A stretch of 63,480 nucleotides of DNA from Bryobacteraceae bacterium (GCA_030041985.1 JASIAM010000010.1:1-63480); one strand, 5' to 3'; positions 52,111 through 62,800 are shown, counted from the first letter of the stretch. Notes: a model not told the origin generated them from the letters alone. Numbers and translations: made by a program.

Positions 52111-52593
52111 ATGAGAATGCGATTCACACTTTCTGCTTTAGCGCTCACCCTGCTGGCAGGCGTTTCCGCGCGCGCCCAGGAACCTGTGAAAGGAGCGGCG
52201 GACCCGGATTCGCTCTTCCACGACAAGAACAAAAAACTTGATGCCGAAAAGCAGGTCGCCTATCACATCGAAAAAGACCTGCTGCAGTGCAATCACTGGG
52301 ACGAAGCCGGAAAATGGCTGACGGAGGCATATCATCAGCACAATCCCAACGTGACATCGGGGCTGGCTCCGGTGATGAAGTATTTTGGCAACCGCAAACA
52401 AACCGCCACCTGCGACAAGCTGACCTCGCCGGTGTTTGCGGTGGTAGCTGATGGCGACTTGGTTACGGTGCTCAGCGCCCGCACCTATAAGGACCGCCAA
52501 GGCCAGGAATACACCAGCACTTGGTTCGATACCTGGCGGATCAAAGATGGCAAGGCCGACGAGCACTGGGATGCGGCAACCAAGCAGCAGTGA
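52111..52593 (+). CDS. Small secreted protein, SnoaL-like fold possible
   Basis: 160 residues with a signal peptide (MRMRFTLSALALTLLAGVSARAQ). The mature part has EKQVAYHIEKDLLQCNHWDEAGKWLTEAYHQHNPNVTSG and SPVFAVVADGDLVTVLSARTYKDRQGQEYTSTWFDTWRIKDGKADEHWD. The order, short helices followed by strands ending in a Trp-His-Trp segment, resembles SnoaL-like/NTF2 polyketide-cyclase folds in exported form. Substrate unknown. ATG 52111 or 52117 may be used. Confidence 0.7.
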   Translation: MRMRFTLSALALTLLAGVSARAQEPVKGAADPDSLFHDKNKKLDAEKQVAYHIEKDLLQCNHWDEAGKWLTEAYHQHNPNVTSGLAPVMKYFGNRKQTATCDKLTSPVFAVVADGDLVTVLSARTYKDRQGQEYTSTWFDTWRIKDGKADEHWDAATKQQ

Positions 52594-52618
52594 AGCCACT
52601 GACGGCTGACCGCAGGCA

Positions 52619-53464
52619 CTACTTCAGGCTGCGCTCATATTCCGCGTTGAATTCGCAGCCGATGAGCGCGATGGCGGACATGACGTACATCCATACCAAC
52701 AGCGCAATGCCCGCGCCGATAGAGCCGTACATTACGTTGTAATGGCCGATGTGTTTTACATACCAGCCGAAACCCACGGTGGCCGCCATCCAGAACAGCG
52801 TGGCAAGGACCGCGCCCGGCCACACGTAACGCCATTGCTGCCGGCGGTTCGGCCCGAAATAATAAAGGAGGGACGTAACCATCACGGTGGTGGCAAAGGC
52901 TAGCGCATAACTTCCGATGCGGCTGATCAACTGCCAGACCCAGGCTAGCGGGTTGAGCACCGGGTCGACTTTCATCAACCCAAGCACCACGCGATCCACC
53001 GTGCCACCGAACAGCAACAGCAATGCCCCCACCAACAGGGGCACCGCGGAGGCTATAACCAAACCCATGGCCACGGTGGAGTTCGCCACGAAACTGCGGC
53101 TGCGCGGCACGCGATAGGCGGCCTGAAAGCCGTCAATCAGATTGGTGACCACACTCGAAGCGGCCCAGACAGAGACGGATGCCGCCACCAGCAGCACCGC
53201 TATGGGACGGTCCCCGGTAATCCGGAACTGCTGCACCACCAGGTCTTCCGAACCCGGCGGCAGAATTACCGACAAAGTGCGCTGGAGCAGTTTGGCCACA
53301 TACTCCGCATGCGTTTCGACCAGCAGCGCGACCGCGGAAGCGAGCAGCGGAAAAAAAGAAAGCAGGGCGGAATAAGCGACCGCTTTGGCGATTGAGAAAC
53401 AGTTGTCATCGGCGGCAGCCATCACGCTTCGCCGCACAAGAGAGGCGAAGGTCTTTAGGTTCAT
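52619..53464 (-). CDS. YihY/BrkB-family membrane protein
   Basis: 281 residues with six membrane helices. DDNCFSIAKAVAYSALLSFFPLLASAVALL is the typical N-terminal motif of the YihY (BrkB) family, formerly thought to be RNase BN. The family is implicated in envelope integrity or transport, but activity is not established. The end of the gene is 25 bp from the convergent secreted-protein gene. 18 bp separate its start from the stop of the beta-propeller gene, on the same strand. Confidence 0.92.
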   Translation of the reverse strand: MNLKTFASLVRRSVMAAADDNCFSIAKAVAYSALLSFFPLLASAVALLVETHAEYVAKLLQRTLSVILPPGSEDLVVQQFRITGDRPIAVLLVAASVSVWAASSVVTNLIDGFQAAYRVPRSRSFVANSTVAMGLVIASAVPLLVGALLLLFGGTVDRVVLGLMKVDPVLNPLAWVWQLISRIGSYALAFATTVMVTSLLYYFGPNRRQQWRYVWPGAVLATLFWMAATVGFGWYVKHIGHYNVMYGSIGAGIALLVWMYVMSAIALIGCEFNAEYERSLK

Positions 53465-53482
53465 GTGGCCGCCCCGAAGGGA

Positions 53483-55753
53483 TTATCGGAGAATCACCTT
53501 GGCTACGCCGGTGTTGTTGGCGCTATCGGCTGTCCGGATTACCACGAGGTGCTCGCCCGGCGCGAGCTTGGTGAGATCGAGCGTGAAGGATTCGCGCAGC
53601 GAATCGATCACCCCATCCGCCGCTTCCACGGGCACCCAACCCGCCGCATCGAGCGAGTACTCGCAATGGCGCAGAGGCGAAGCGGCATCGGCGGCGGAAA
53701 ACTCGACGTGCGCGGAGCCGCCGCTGTAACGAACCATGCCTATGGTAATTACCGGCGGCGTATTATCGATAAGAATCGGGGCACTGGTGAGTTGCGTGTC
53801 GCGGGATGCCGGCGGGGGGTTCGACTCGCGGTCGGAGGCAGTAACGCGGAAAAAGTATCTGCCATCCCCTAAAGCATCGGCATCGAATGTCACCGAGTTG
53901 TCATGGGTATCGCCTTTCAGCAGTTTCCATTGGTTTTCATCATCGCCGCGGAAATACACGCTGTAGACGAGGCGGTCGCCATCATCATCGTCGGCCTGCC
54001 AGCTCACGGTGATCTGGTCGGAGGAAGCTCGCGGCAAAGTTTGCGTGGGAGTTCCGGCGGATGTGGTGGAAGAATCGCTGTCGGTTACGGTTACCGAATA
54101 GGCGCTCGCGGGCGCAGCCGGCTTGGCGTTCTGGGCGCTGGCCGCAGCCGTCTGCACCACCGAAATGTTGCGGATCACGGGTGGTGAGTTCTGGGGCAAG
54201 TAAGCCAGTATCACACCGCTGATGGCGGGGGTAGCGCCGCCGGCGCCGCGCAAATCGGCCTTCCACTGAATGTACCGCGCATTCGGGCTGGTAATGCGCG
54301 AGCCGGTGGGATCGCTCAGCGGCTCCGACCAATCGCTCCAGGTGCGATCGGGCTTGCCGGAATTGCCCGAGCGCGTGCGGAACTGGATGCTCGCTCCGGC
54401 GGGAACATCGGAGCGCCAACTCAGGCTGCCCCAGCGCGCGGCTGTGCCCGCGTCGTGCACCGGAGCCTCATATTCGCCACTCGCGCCAGGGCCTTCCCCC
54501 AAGCGGAACACTCGCCCCAAATTGCCCGTGGCCGCCAGAATGGAATGCTCAGAGGGCATCAGCCGTGTGGTCTCCCCTTCTTTGGTCTCGAGCACCAGCG
54601 TTACGCGCCGATCGGGCGAAAGCCCGTAAATACGGCCCGATTGATCGGTGGAAAAGAGGATCTGGTTTTCCAGCGCCAAAAGGTCGTAAACGTTTTCCTC
54701 CTTCGAACTCCACAGTGTCTCGACCGTGTTGTCGGGATTGATGCGATACACCGCCGATTTTTCCACGTTGGTGTTGTCAGTTACGGGGGTGAACTGGGTG
54801 CTCACTTGGGGCGCCGCAGGCTGCGGGGTCGCCTTGGTGGCGTCCGGTGGTTTGAGTTCGGGGCCGGGCCCCGATTCCTGGGCCTCCACGGTGATGGTGG
54901 TTGCCGGTGCGGACACAGAGCCGTTGGTGAGATTTTGCAACGCCTGTTGGGCGCTTTGCGCACGCTTCGAAACCGAACCGCCCAACCCGGCCGCGTAGAC
55001 GGTGCCATCCGGCATGGGCACGATGGCGCGGATTTCCGGCAGGCTCGAATCGTACAGCACGAAGGCCTTATCCTTGCCGCTGATGCGGTACAGCAAGCCA
55101 TTCGGCTCGGTGCCCGCCAGCAGACGGCTCTGCGCGTCGAGCGCCAGAGCGGTTACGTGTGATTGCCCGGTCTCATAATACACTTCGCCTTGGTTAGGCC
55201 CGGTGATGCGGAAAATTTTTCCCTGGTCGCCGGTGCCCGCGTACAAAACGCCATCGGCCCCCACCGCCAGCGACCAGATGTAGCGTGCCTTGGGCGCGAA
55301 ATACTCGGTGGCTTTGCCGTTCTCGATGCGGTAAATGCTTCCATCGGGCGAAGCGCCCGCATACAAAACGCCCGCGCGATCCACCGCAATGGCGAAAATT
55401 TCGGGTTGTTGCGCCGTCCACATCAGGGAGGATTTACCGGAACGATCGATCCGGTAGATGCGCCCGCGATGGCCCGTGGCGGCGTAAAGAGTGCCATCCG
55501 GCGCCTGCGCTACGCTCCAGACCACCGCCTGGTCCGAGGAAAAAATGGTATCGAGTTTGGGAGCAAGCGAAAGCCGCCCATCCCGGCTCAGCGAAACCGC
55601 ATCGAACCGGCCGCGGATGAAATCCGCGTACGAGTTCATCTCCCAGGCCGTGGTGCTGCTGGCAACAAGCGCAGGCGTCATCAACAGGGCAGCCGCAAAA
55701 ATTATGCCACGCTGGCTCCGTTTCTCTGGCTGTGTGTGGTGAAATTTCTTCAT
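53483..55753 (-). CDS. Secreted beta-propeller protein with Ig/FN3-like C-terminus
   Basis: 756 residues with a signal peptide (RSQRGIIFAAALLMTPALVASS). The N-terminal 360 residues hold six or seven propeller blades with a recurring GxLYAATGxxGRIYRI pattern (LYAATGHRGRIYRID, VLYAGASPDGSIYRIE, VLYAGTGDQGKIFRIT). The C-terminal part has a discoidin-like and fibronectin-type segment (ITVSWQADDDDGDRLVYSVYF, DALGDGRYFFRVTASDRESNPP). It is probably extracellular or on the outer surface, binding a polymer. It overlaps the S55 protein gene upstream by 4 bp (ATGA), so the two form a couple. Confidence 0.8.
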   Translation of the reverse strand: MKKFHHTQPEKRSQRGIIFAAALLMTPALVASSTTAWEMNSYADFIRGRFDAVSLSRDGRLSLAPKLDTIFSSDQAVVWSVAQAPDGTLYAATGHRGRIYRIDRSGKSSLMWTAQQPEIFAIAVDRAGVLYAGASPDGSIYRIENGKATEYFAPKARYIWSLAVGADGVLYAGTGDQGKIFRITGPNQGEVYYETGQSHVTALALDAQSRLLAGTEPNGLLYRISGKDKAFVLYDSSLPEIRAIVPMPDGTVYAAGLGGSVSKRAQSAQQALQNLTNGSVSAPATTITVEAQESGPGPELKPPDATKATPQPAAPQVSTQFTPVTDNTNVEKSAVYRINPDNTVETLWSSKEENVYDLLALENQILFSTDQSGRIYGLSPDRRVTLVLETKEGETTRLMPSEHSILAATGNLGRVFRLGEGPGASGEYEAPVHDAGTAARWGSLSWRSDVPAGASIQFRTRSGNSGKPDRTWSDWSEPLSDPTGSRITSPNARYIQWKADLRGAGGATPAISGVILAYLPQNSPPVIRNISVVQTAAASAQNAKPAAPASAYSVTVTDSDSSTTSAGTPTQTLPRASSDQITVSWQADDDDGDRLVYSVYFRGDDENQWKLLKGDTHDNSVTFDADALGDGRYFFRVTASDRESNPPPASRDTQLTSAPILIDNTPPVITIGMVRYSGGSAHVEFSAADAASPLRHCEYSLDAAGWVPVEAADGVIDSLRESFTLDLTKLAPGEHLVVIRTADSANNTGVAKVILR

Positions 55754-57537
55754 TCCTCTACTTCCGCCACGATGGTTTTGGCGCCGGAAACGAACATGCC
55801 GCCCGCATCAATTTCCATCTCCGCCACTTTGGAATTTCGCACTTGCGTGATGCCCGCAAAGTTGGCCTGCGAATTGTTGAGAATCAGGGCCACCGAGGCA
55901 GGCGGATCGGGCAGATCCGCCCCCTCCAGTTGATAAGCCGGATCGGCGCGCCAGAAGCGTACGTACGCCTTGTTGTTGGGGTGGAGATTGTTCACGGTAT
56001 CGATCAATTCACCCGGGCTGTGCGCCGCGGATGAGAGGATTTGCCGGAAATCGGTGACATTAGCCGTGTTGGCATCCGAGACGGTCACGTAAAGAGGTCC
56101 CGGCGGCGCCCCGATGGGCACCGTATACTCCACGCTGCGCGTGATTTCGCTGCCATTGTCTCCCGCCAGCACGATGTCCAGCCGCAGCTTCTCGCCCGGG
56201 CGAACCTGCCGCCGCGAAGCCACCACGGAATCGATCGTCAGCTCATCTCTCCGGTCAAGCACTTCCACGCGCAGAGATACGTTTTTCAACTGCAGCGCGG
56301 CAAAACTGCTTTGCAGCACATAGGCGACCGGAACGGCTGCGGAGAGTGATGCCTGCGCGGCTGCCCCATTATCGGCAGCAAAAATGTTATCGATCCGCAC
56401 CGGCGCGGGCGCGTTCCGAAATTCGATTTCACCGCTGATCCGAACGCTGGCCGCGCCCACGCTCCGCTCGGTGGCATCGATCACAGAAGAAACCGCCATC
56501 TGGGTGAGCAGAGGCGAGAGCAGAGGGTCGTTGATCATCTGCATATGGTACGAATCGATCTCGCGCCCGCCGCGCGCCACCGTAATCGAGACCGGCGCCA
56601 TCACCGGACGCTGCCCTACTTGGCCCGCCACCGCCGTGTCGCGGTCCTGATTCAATACGCCCATCCACTCCTTAGCCACCGAAAGTTTGAAAGACGTGTT
56701 CACATTAGGCAATAGCGCAATCACTTCCGAGCGCGCGAAAGGGAGAGCGGTAGAGCCGACTCCCAGAAATTGATGGCCAAAAGCGTACACGCGGTTGCCG
56801 TCAATGTACGTTACGGTGCCATCGGCGCCCACACTCAGATCACCGGCCATTAACTCGACGCTGATCATGGAACCGGGCTTGAGATCGGCGGGATTTCCCA
56901 TGCGCGGCGCAATATCGCCGCCGGAAGTGACCGCCTGCATCGGTTCGAGGCCGAGCACGCGCAGTTGCGGGGTGAATCGATCGAGCGTGGCGCGGCTGAA
57001 TCCGCCAAAAGAAACCGGCGTCGCGATATTCACCAGACGCGATTCTCCCGCTGCGACGGATTCCGGTTTCTGAAACACGCGTGTCAGGTCGCGTTCTCCG
57101 AGCGCACTGGGCTGAGGGCGGGCTGCCGCGCGCTGCACCGTAGGCGGCGTGGGCGTTGCTTCCACTTTCAGCATCTCTTCGATGGGCCGAATACCCGCAA
57201 TGGGATCCTTGGCGAACGGAAATGCCATCGCGACCGCGCCCACCAGTTTGCCGTCGATATACACGGGGCTGCCGCTCATGCCCTGCATCACGCCGGTATG
57301 TTCCAGCGGACCTCCGGAAAGCCGCGCCAGAATGAGCGATTCCTTGGGACCGATGTTGTCCAGCACACCTAGAATTTCGACCTGAAATTCGTCTATGCGG
57401 TTACCCGCGAAAACGGTACGGCCGACTCCCCGCATGCCGGCCTTGACATCCTTCAGTGGGAGAAATTTAGTCTGCGCGGAGGCAGCGGCGGCCAACACGA
57501 GAACCGCCGGTACGAGGAAGCGGTGCACACTACTCAT
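55750..57537 (-). CDS. SpoIVB/S55-like peptidase, secreted
   Basis: 595 residues with a signal peptide (SSVHRFLVPAVLVLAAAASAQ). The S55 nucleophile motif is TGVMQGMSGSPVYIDGK (Ser88), and a GHxx His is at 255 in YAFGHQFLGVGS. In SpoIVB the His precedes the Ser motif, but here the Ser comes first, a permuted order known from acidobacterial S55 proteins. The C-terminal half carries Ig-like segments (VRIDNIFAADNG, EVLDRRDELTIDSV). The start is placed at ATG 57537, where the signal begins. It overlaps the downstream beta-propeller gene in ATGA. A secreted peptidase acting on the cell surface, target unknown. Confidence 0.75.
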   Translation of the reverse strand: MSSVHRFLVPAVLVLAAAASAQTKFLPLKDVKAGMRGVGRTVFAGNRIDEFQVEILGVLDNIGPKESLILARLSGGPLEHTGVMQGMSGSPVYIDGKLVGAVAMAFPFAKDPIAGIRPIEEMLKVEATPTPPTVQRAAARPQPSALGERDLTRVFQKPESVAAGESRLVNIATPVSFGGFSRATLDRFTPQLRVLGLEPMQAVTSGGDIAPRMGNPADLKPGSMISVELMAGDLSVGADGTVTYIDGNRVYAFGHQFLGVGSTALPFARSEVIALLPNVNTSFKLSVAKEWMGVLNQDRDTAVAGQVGQRPVMAPVSITVARGGREIDSYHMQMINDPLLSPLLTQMAVSSVIDATERSVGAASVRISGEIEFRNAPAPVRIDNIFAADNGAAAQASLSAAVPVAYVLQSSFAALQLKNVSLRVEVLDRRDELTIDSVVASRRQVRPGEKLRLDIVLAGDNGSEITRSVEYTVPIGAPPGPLYVTVSDANTANVTDFRQILSSAAHSPGELIDTVNNLHPNNKAYVRFWRADPAYQLEGADLPDPPASVALILNNSQANFAGITQVRNSKVAEMEIDAGGMFVSGAKTIVAEVEE

Positions 57538-57639
57538 TGTACTGGGGTTGACGGGAGGGGACGGGCAGGGGTTCCTAAGCTGTGGATAGACGCAATCAAC
57601 ACGCATAGATTCTCTGGTGCTGGCGCGGTTGAATTGTGC

Positions 57640-57663
57640 TTGACTTTGTATGTACAATGTCAA
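57640..57663. promoter_or_regulatory. 24-bp near-perfect palindrome over brnT start
   Basis: TTGAC...GTCAA with inner TTGTA/TACAA: 20 of 24 positions are symmetric. It covers the ATG at 57657 and sits at the -10 (TACAAT, 57653-57658). A palindromic operator here fits autorepression of toxin-antitoxin operons by the antitoxin. Confidence 0.55.
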
Positions 57664-57932
57664 TGTTGGAGTTCGAATGGGACGATGCTAACCAGAACCA
57701 CATCGCCCGGCATGGAATCTCCCCTGAGGAAGCCGAACAAGCGGTCACGATCGATCCCTTGGACGCCGATATCCAGCAGCATGAGAGTGAGCCGCGGGTG
57801 CTCTGCTTCGGACGAACGAAATCGGGCCGCTTGTTGACAGTGCTCTATGCCGAGCGTCGCGGCAAGGTGCGTGTGGTGACGGCATATGAAATGACCAAAC
57901 CGCAGCGATGGCTATATTTTCAGGATCGATAA
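57663..57932 (+). CDS. brnT: BrnT-type toxin (DUF497)
   Basis: 89 residues from ATG 57663 (MLEFEWDD), or two more from ATG 57657. The family pattern FEWDDANQNHIARHGISPEEAEQAV, an acidic half (LDADIQQHES), TKSGRLLTVLYAE and KVRVVTAYEMTKPQRW match BrnT, a ribonuclease of RelE-like fold that halts translation. The Arg/Lys/His residues at the C-terminal region form the active site. No Shine-Dalgarno precedes either start, so it may be leaderless. The antitoxin gene follows after 3 bp. Confidence 0.88.
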   Translation: MLEFEWDDANQNHIARHGISPEEAEQAVTIDPLDADIQQHESEPRVLCFGRTKSGRLLTVLYAERRGKVRVVTAYEMTKPQRWLYFQDR

Positions 57933-57935
57933 CCT

Positions 57936-58214
57936 ATGCCTAAGAAACCGGCCCTAATTCCTCGATTCAACAGCGAAGCCGACGAGGCCGAATGGTGGGA
58001 TGCTCATCCGGAAGCCGCTGTGGACATCATGAAACACGCAGTCAAATCCGGTAAGGCCCGGCGAGCGGTCCCGCTCAAAGCGGTGACCATGCGATTGCCG
58101 GTGCCTGATATCGAGGCCGCTCAGGAACTGGCAGCCCGAAAAAGACTGCCCTACCAGACATACATCAAAATGCTGCTGCATGAAGCCCTCGAAAAGGCAC
58201 GCCGTTCGGCCTGA
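57936..58214 (+). CDS. brnA: BrnA/CopG-type antitoxin
   Basis: 92 residues. The N-terminal FNSEADEAEWWDAHPE is typical of the CopG_antitoxin/BrnA family that wraps the toxin. The C-terminal ribbon-helix-helix (TMRLPVPDIEAAQELAARKRLPYQTYIKMLLHEAL) binds DNA, presumably the palindrome at 57640-57663. It follows BrnT in the same operon; toxin-first order is usual for BrnTA. It neutralises the toxin and autoregulates. Confidence 0.85.
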   Translation: MPKKPALIPRFNSEADEAEWWDAHPEAAVDIMKHAVKSGKARRAVPLKAVTMRLPVPDIEAAQELAARKRLPYQTYIKMLLHEALEKARRSA

Positions 58215-58267
58215 ACAGGGGATGGTTGCCCGAGGCCATGGGACTGCAGCGGAATATCAGGCTCCGC

Positions 58268-59851
58268 TCACTGCAGCGGCGGCGGGTTCGGCGGCGTTAC
58301 TTTTTCCGCGGCCGGCACCGGCGCTGGCTGCTCTGCTCCCTTAGGGGATCGCGAAACTTCCCGGACCTGGGGCAATTGCGAAACATCCCATCCGCCACCC
58401 AAGCCCATGATCAGATTCACGCTGGCCGCCATCTGGCGAAGCTGGATTCCGAGCTCCGTCAGTTGGTTCGTAAGAACCGTGGTTTGTGCCGTAACTACAT
58501 TCAAATAGCTGTCAATTCCCGCTTTGAATCGCGTGAGAGCCAGATTCAAATAATACTGGGAGGATTCGACCGCTTCGCGCTGCTGTCCCAGCTCTTGCGC
58601 CAGAATTCGTAAAGCAGCCAGGTTGTCCTCCACCGCTTGAAAATCCGAAAGCACGGTTTGGCGGTAATTGGCCACGGCCGCGTCATAACTGGCTTGTGCC
58701 TGCTCGGTGGCCCCACGGCGCGCCCCCGCATCGAATAGAGTTTCGGCCAGAGCCGGCCCCACCGACCAAAAGCGGCTCGGCAAAGAGAACCAACTCGCGA
58801 TACTGGTGGACTCGAAACCGATCGCGGCGCTAAGAGTCAGATTGGGATAATATACCGCTTTGGCTACTCCGATCTGCGCATTGGCAGCCGCGACCTGTCG
58901 CTCCAGCGCCGCGATATCCGGCCGCCGCTCCAGCAGCTTCGAAGGCACGGCAACCGGCACTTCCGGCGGATTCGCCATAAAGGGACCTATAGGCAAAGAG
59001 AATTCCGCCGCAGGCTTGCCGATCAGGGTCGCGATGGCGTGTTCATACTGTGCCCGCGCCACTCCCAAATCGGTGGCCTGCGCAGTAGCCGTATCCAACT
59101 GGGTTTTCGCCAGCGCCATATCCTCGTCGGAATCGATTCCTGTCTCAAAGAGCGTCCGGGTAAGCTCGAACGTCTGCTGATAATTCTTAACGGTATCGAG
59201 CATCACAGCACGCTGCTTGTCAAGCTCGCGAACCTGGAAATAATCCTGCGCCAGTTCCGCCTGCGTGCTGAGCAGCGCAGTGGCTACATCGGCCGCGTCG
59301 GCCTGCGCTGTGTACGCATTGGCGGCCTCCGTGTTCCTGAGTTTGTGCCAGAAATCGAGTGTGTAATCGACATCGATCGGGAACTCGAATGAGTTATAGA
59401 CACCGGAACCCAGAGACCCCGTATTGCCAGTGCCGGCCGTCCCGGATGACACCAGGGCGCCTCGGGCCGAAGAGATGCGCGCATTGGTAATCGAAGGATT
59501 CGCAGTAACCGTAGGGTAGAGCGCCGACCGCGCCTGCACCACTACCGCGCGCGCCGCCCGGAAATTGGCCTCCGCCGCCGCAATGCTCTGATTGGAGATC
59601 TTTACCTGTTCTTCCAGTTGGTTCAACTTCGGGTCGTTGAACATCTCCCACCATTTGGTCCGGATCTTATCGTCGCTGGGATCGGCAATCTTCCACCCCG
59701 ACGCTTCCTTATATTGATCCGGCGGCGCTTCCTTATAGGAAGCAGGCGGAGGCATGGCCGGCGCCGAGTAGTGCGGTGCGGGATTGCACGCGGAGAGCGT
59801 GGCCAATGCGGCGATGAGGAATGCGGCCTGACGGAAGCAGGGCAGTTTCAT
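58268..59851 (-). CDS. RND efflux outer membrane lipoprotein, OprM/NodT family
   Basis: 527 residues with lipobox LSAC (Cys22). Two outer membrane factor repeats are present: WWEMFNDPKLNQLEEQVKISNQSIAAAEANFRAARAVVVQARS and a second in ERRPDIAALERQVAAANAQIGVAKAVYYPNLTLSA. It forms the TolC-like exit duct. The start overlaps the stop of the permease gene upstream by 4 bp (ATGA). Third gene of the RND operon, last in the transcript; the periplasmic adaptor must lie beyond the window's right end. Confidence 0.95.
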   Translation of the reverse strand: MKLPCFRQAAFLIAALATLSACNPAPHYSAPAMPPPASYKEAPPDQYKEASGWKIADPSDDKIRTKWWEMFNDPKLNQLEEQVKISNQSIAAAEANFRAARAVVVQARSALYPTVTANPSITNARISSARGALVSSGTAGTGNTGSLGSGVYNSFEFPIDVDYTLDFWHKLRNTEAANAYTAQADAADVATALLSTQAELAQDYFQVRELDKQRAVMLDTVKNYQQTFELTRTLFETGIDSDEDMALAKTQLDTATAQATDLGVARAQYEHAIATLIGKPAAEFSLPIGPFMANPPEVPVAVPSKLLERRPDIAALERQVAAANAQIGVAKAVYYPNLTLSAAIGFESTSIASWFSLPSRFWSVGPALAETLFDAGARRGATEQAQASYDAAVANYRQTVLSDFQAVEDNLAALRILAQELGQQREAVESSQYYLNLALTRFKAGIDSYLNVVTAQTTVLTNQLTELGIQLRQMAASVNLIMGLGGGWDVSQLPQVREVSRSPKGAEQPAPVPAAEKVTPPNPPPLQ

Positions 59852-62800
59852 GGCGTCACCGGTTCAGGAGGAGTTTGGGGAACCGGCCCTCCGCCGCGCA
59901 GCCGTTCGATCCACAGGCGCAGACGATCCATATAAAGATAGATCACCGGGGTCGTAAACAAAGTTACCGCCTGGCTGAAAATCAAGCCGCCCACAATGGT
60001 AATGCCGAGAGGCCGCCGTAATTCTGAACCCATGCCGGTGCCCAACGCCAGCGGCAAGCCTCCCAGCATAGCCGCCATGGTGGTCATCATGATGGGGCGG
60101 AAACGCAGCAGACAAGCTTGAAACGCAGCCTCTTTGGGGGAACAGCCTTGCCGCCGCTCCGCGTCCAACGCAAAATCGATCATCATAATGGCGTTCTTTT
60201 TGACAATGCCGATCAGCAGAATAATGCCAATCAGCGCGATGATACTCAGCTCGGTATGCGTGAGCAGAAGGGCCAGCAGCGCGCCCACACCCGCCGAAGG
60301 CAGCGTGGAAAGAATGGTGATCGGGTGAATGTAGCTCTCATAAAGAATACCGAGCACGATGTACACCGCCGCCAGCGCTGCCGCGATCAGTATCGGCTCA
60401 TTGGCCAGCGACGACTGGAAGGCTTCGGCGGTGCCGGTAAAACTGGTGCTGATGGCGGCCGGCATCCCCATGTCCCGCTCCGCCGCGGTGATCTGTTCGA
60501 CTGCCTGGCCCAAGGCGACTCCACCCGCGAGATTGAAGGAAATGGTTACCGACGGAAACACGCCCGAATGGTTCACGGTCAGCGGCGCCGTGGATGGCGT
60601 ATAATGCGTGACCACCGCCAGAGGCACGGGGCCGCCATTGGTCGAGGGCACATAGATTTCCCGCAAACCGTTGGGATCCTGCCAAAAGCTCGGCGCCACC
60701 TCGAAAACGACGAAATACTGGTTCGTGGGCATGTACGTGGTGGCGATTTCGCGCTCGCCAAAGGCATCATAGAGAGTGTTATCCAGTACCGACGGCGTGA
60801 TGCCGAGCCGCGAAGCCGTATCCCGGTCAATCATCAGGCCCGCCTCGAGACCGCTGTTCTGCTGATCGCTATTGACGTCTGTCAACTGCCGCATCTTCTT
60901 GAGCCGCGCCAGCAGCAATGGCGCCCAGTGGGCCAGCAAATTCAGATCATCGCTTTGGATGGTGTACTGATACTCGGCGGCCGACTGCCTTCCTCCCACG
61001 CGCACATCCTGCACCGCCTGCAAATACAGAGTCACGCCGGGTATGCCCGCCATTTTTGTTCGCAGCCGGCCGATGATCTGATCGGCCGTCGCATGGCGGT
61101 CTTGGAGTGGCTTCAGAGAAATAAAAGCTCTCCCGGTATTAATGGTCGTGCCGCCGCCACCCCCGGTAAATGCCATCACCGTGGCGACACCCGGGTCCGC
61201 CTGGACGATCTTTGAGAGGGCGACGATCTTGTTCTGCATCGCCTGGAACGAAGTGCTCTGATCAGCGATAAAGTTGCCATTCAGCCTCCCGGTGTCCTCC
61301 TCCGGGAAAAATCCTTTGGGAACGACCACATACAAATAGGCGCTCAAAGCGATTGTTCCGGCGACAATCAGCAGCATCAGCGCCGAATGATCGAGCACCC
61401 AGCGCAAGGCGGTCTCATATATATGAAGGATGAAGTCGAAGAATTTTTCGCTCGCTCGATATAACTTGCCGTGGCTTCTTTCCCCGGCTAGCAGGCGGGA
61501 ACACATGGTGGGCGTAGTGGTCAGCGAAACGACCATCGATACCAGGATCGTGACGGAGAGAGTCACCGCGAACTCACGAAAGAGGCGGCCCACGATCCCA
61601 CCCATCAACAGAATGGGAATAAACACCGCGACCAGCGAAACACTGATGGAAAATACCGTCGGACCGATCTCCGCCGTACCGTTCAGCGCTGCTTCTATCG
61701 GTCCCTGTCCGCGTTCCCGATAGCGCGTGATGTTCTCCAACACCACGATCGCATCGTCCACCACGAAACCGGTCGAAATGGTCAGCGCCATCAGCGAGAG
61801 ATTGTCTATGCTGAAGCCCATCAGGTACATCGCGCCGGCCGTTCCGATGATCGAAACCGGAACGGCTATACTAGGAATGAGCGTTGAGCGCCAGTCCCTG
61901 AGGAACACAAAAACTACCAGGATCACCAGCATCACCGAGATCAGCAGTGTCACTTCGACATCGTGCACCGACGCCCGAATGGTGACGGTTTGGTCCATCA
62001 CCACGGTCAGTTTGATGGATGGATTGATGGCGGCATGAAGCTGCGGGATGGCGGCCTTGATGCCATCCACCGTGGCGATGATATTGGCGCCCGGCTGCCG
62101 GAACACGATCACGAGGGCGGCTCTGGTTCCGTTCATCACTCCCAGCGAGCGCACCGTCTGCACAGAGTCGGTGACCTGCGCCACATCGGTAAGCCGCACA
62201 GCGGCCCCATTATTGGTTTTGACCAGCAGCGGCCGGAAGTCGGCGGCGTGCATCAACTGGTCATTGGCTCCGATCATCCAGGTCCGCCGGCCGTCGGAGA
62301 AGCTTCCTTTCGCCTCGTTGGCGGTCTCGGAGGCGATGGTGGCCCGCAGGCTCTCCAGGCTCAAGCCGTAGTGATTGATTTGCACCGGATTGACGTCAAT
62401 GCGCACAGCGGGCGACGAGCTGCCGCCCACCGTCACCTGTCCGACTCCGCGAATTTGCGAGATCCTCTGCTCCAGGACGGTCGAGCCTGCGTCATACAGC
62501 GCCGAGGGAGGCAGCACATCGGAAGTCAGCGCAAGAATCATGATGGGGGCATCTGCCGGATTTACCTTGCGATAGGTCGGGTTGGTCGGCAGATTAGCGG
62601 GCAGATACGAGCGGGCGGCATTGATGGCCGCTTCCACGTCGCGGGCGGCCGCGTCGATATTGCGGTCCAGGTCGAATTGCAGAGTGATACTGGTGGAGCC
62701 GAGCGAGCTGGAGGAAGTCATTTCGGTGACGCTGGCAATGCGTCCGAACTGCCGCTCCAGAGGAGTGGCCATGGAAGACGCCATGATCTCCGGACTCGCC

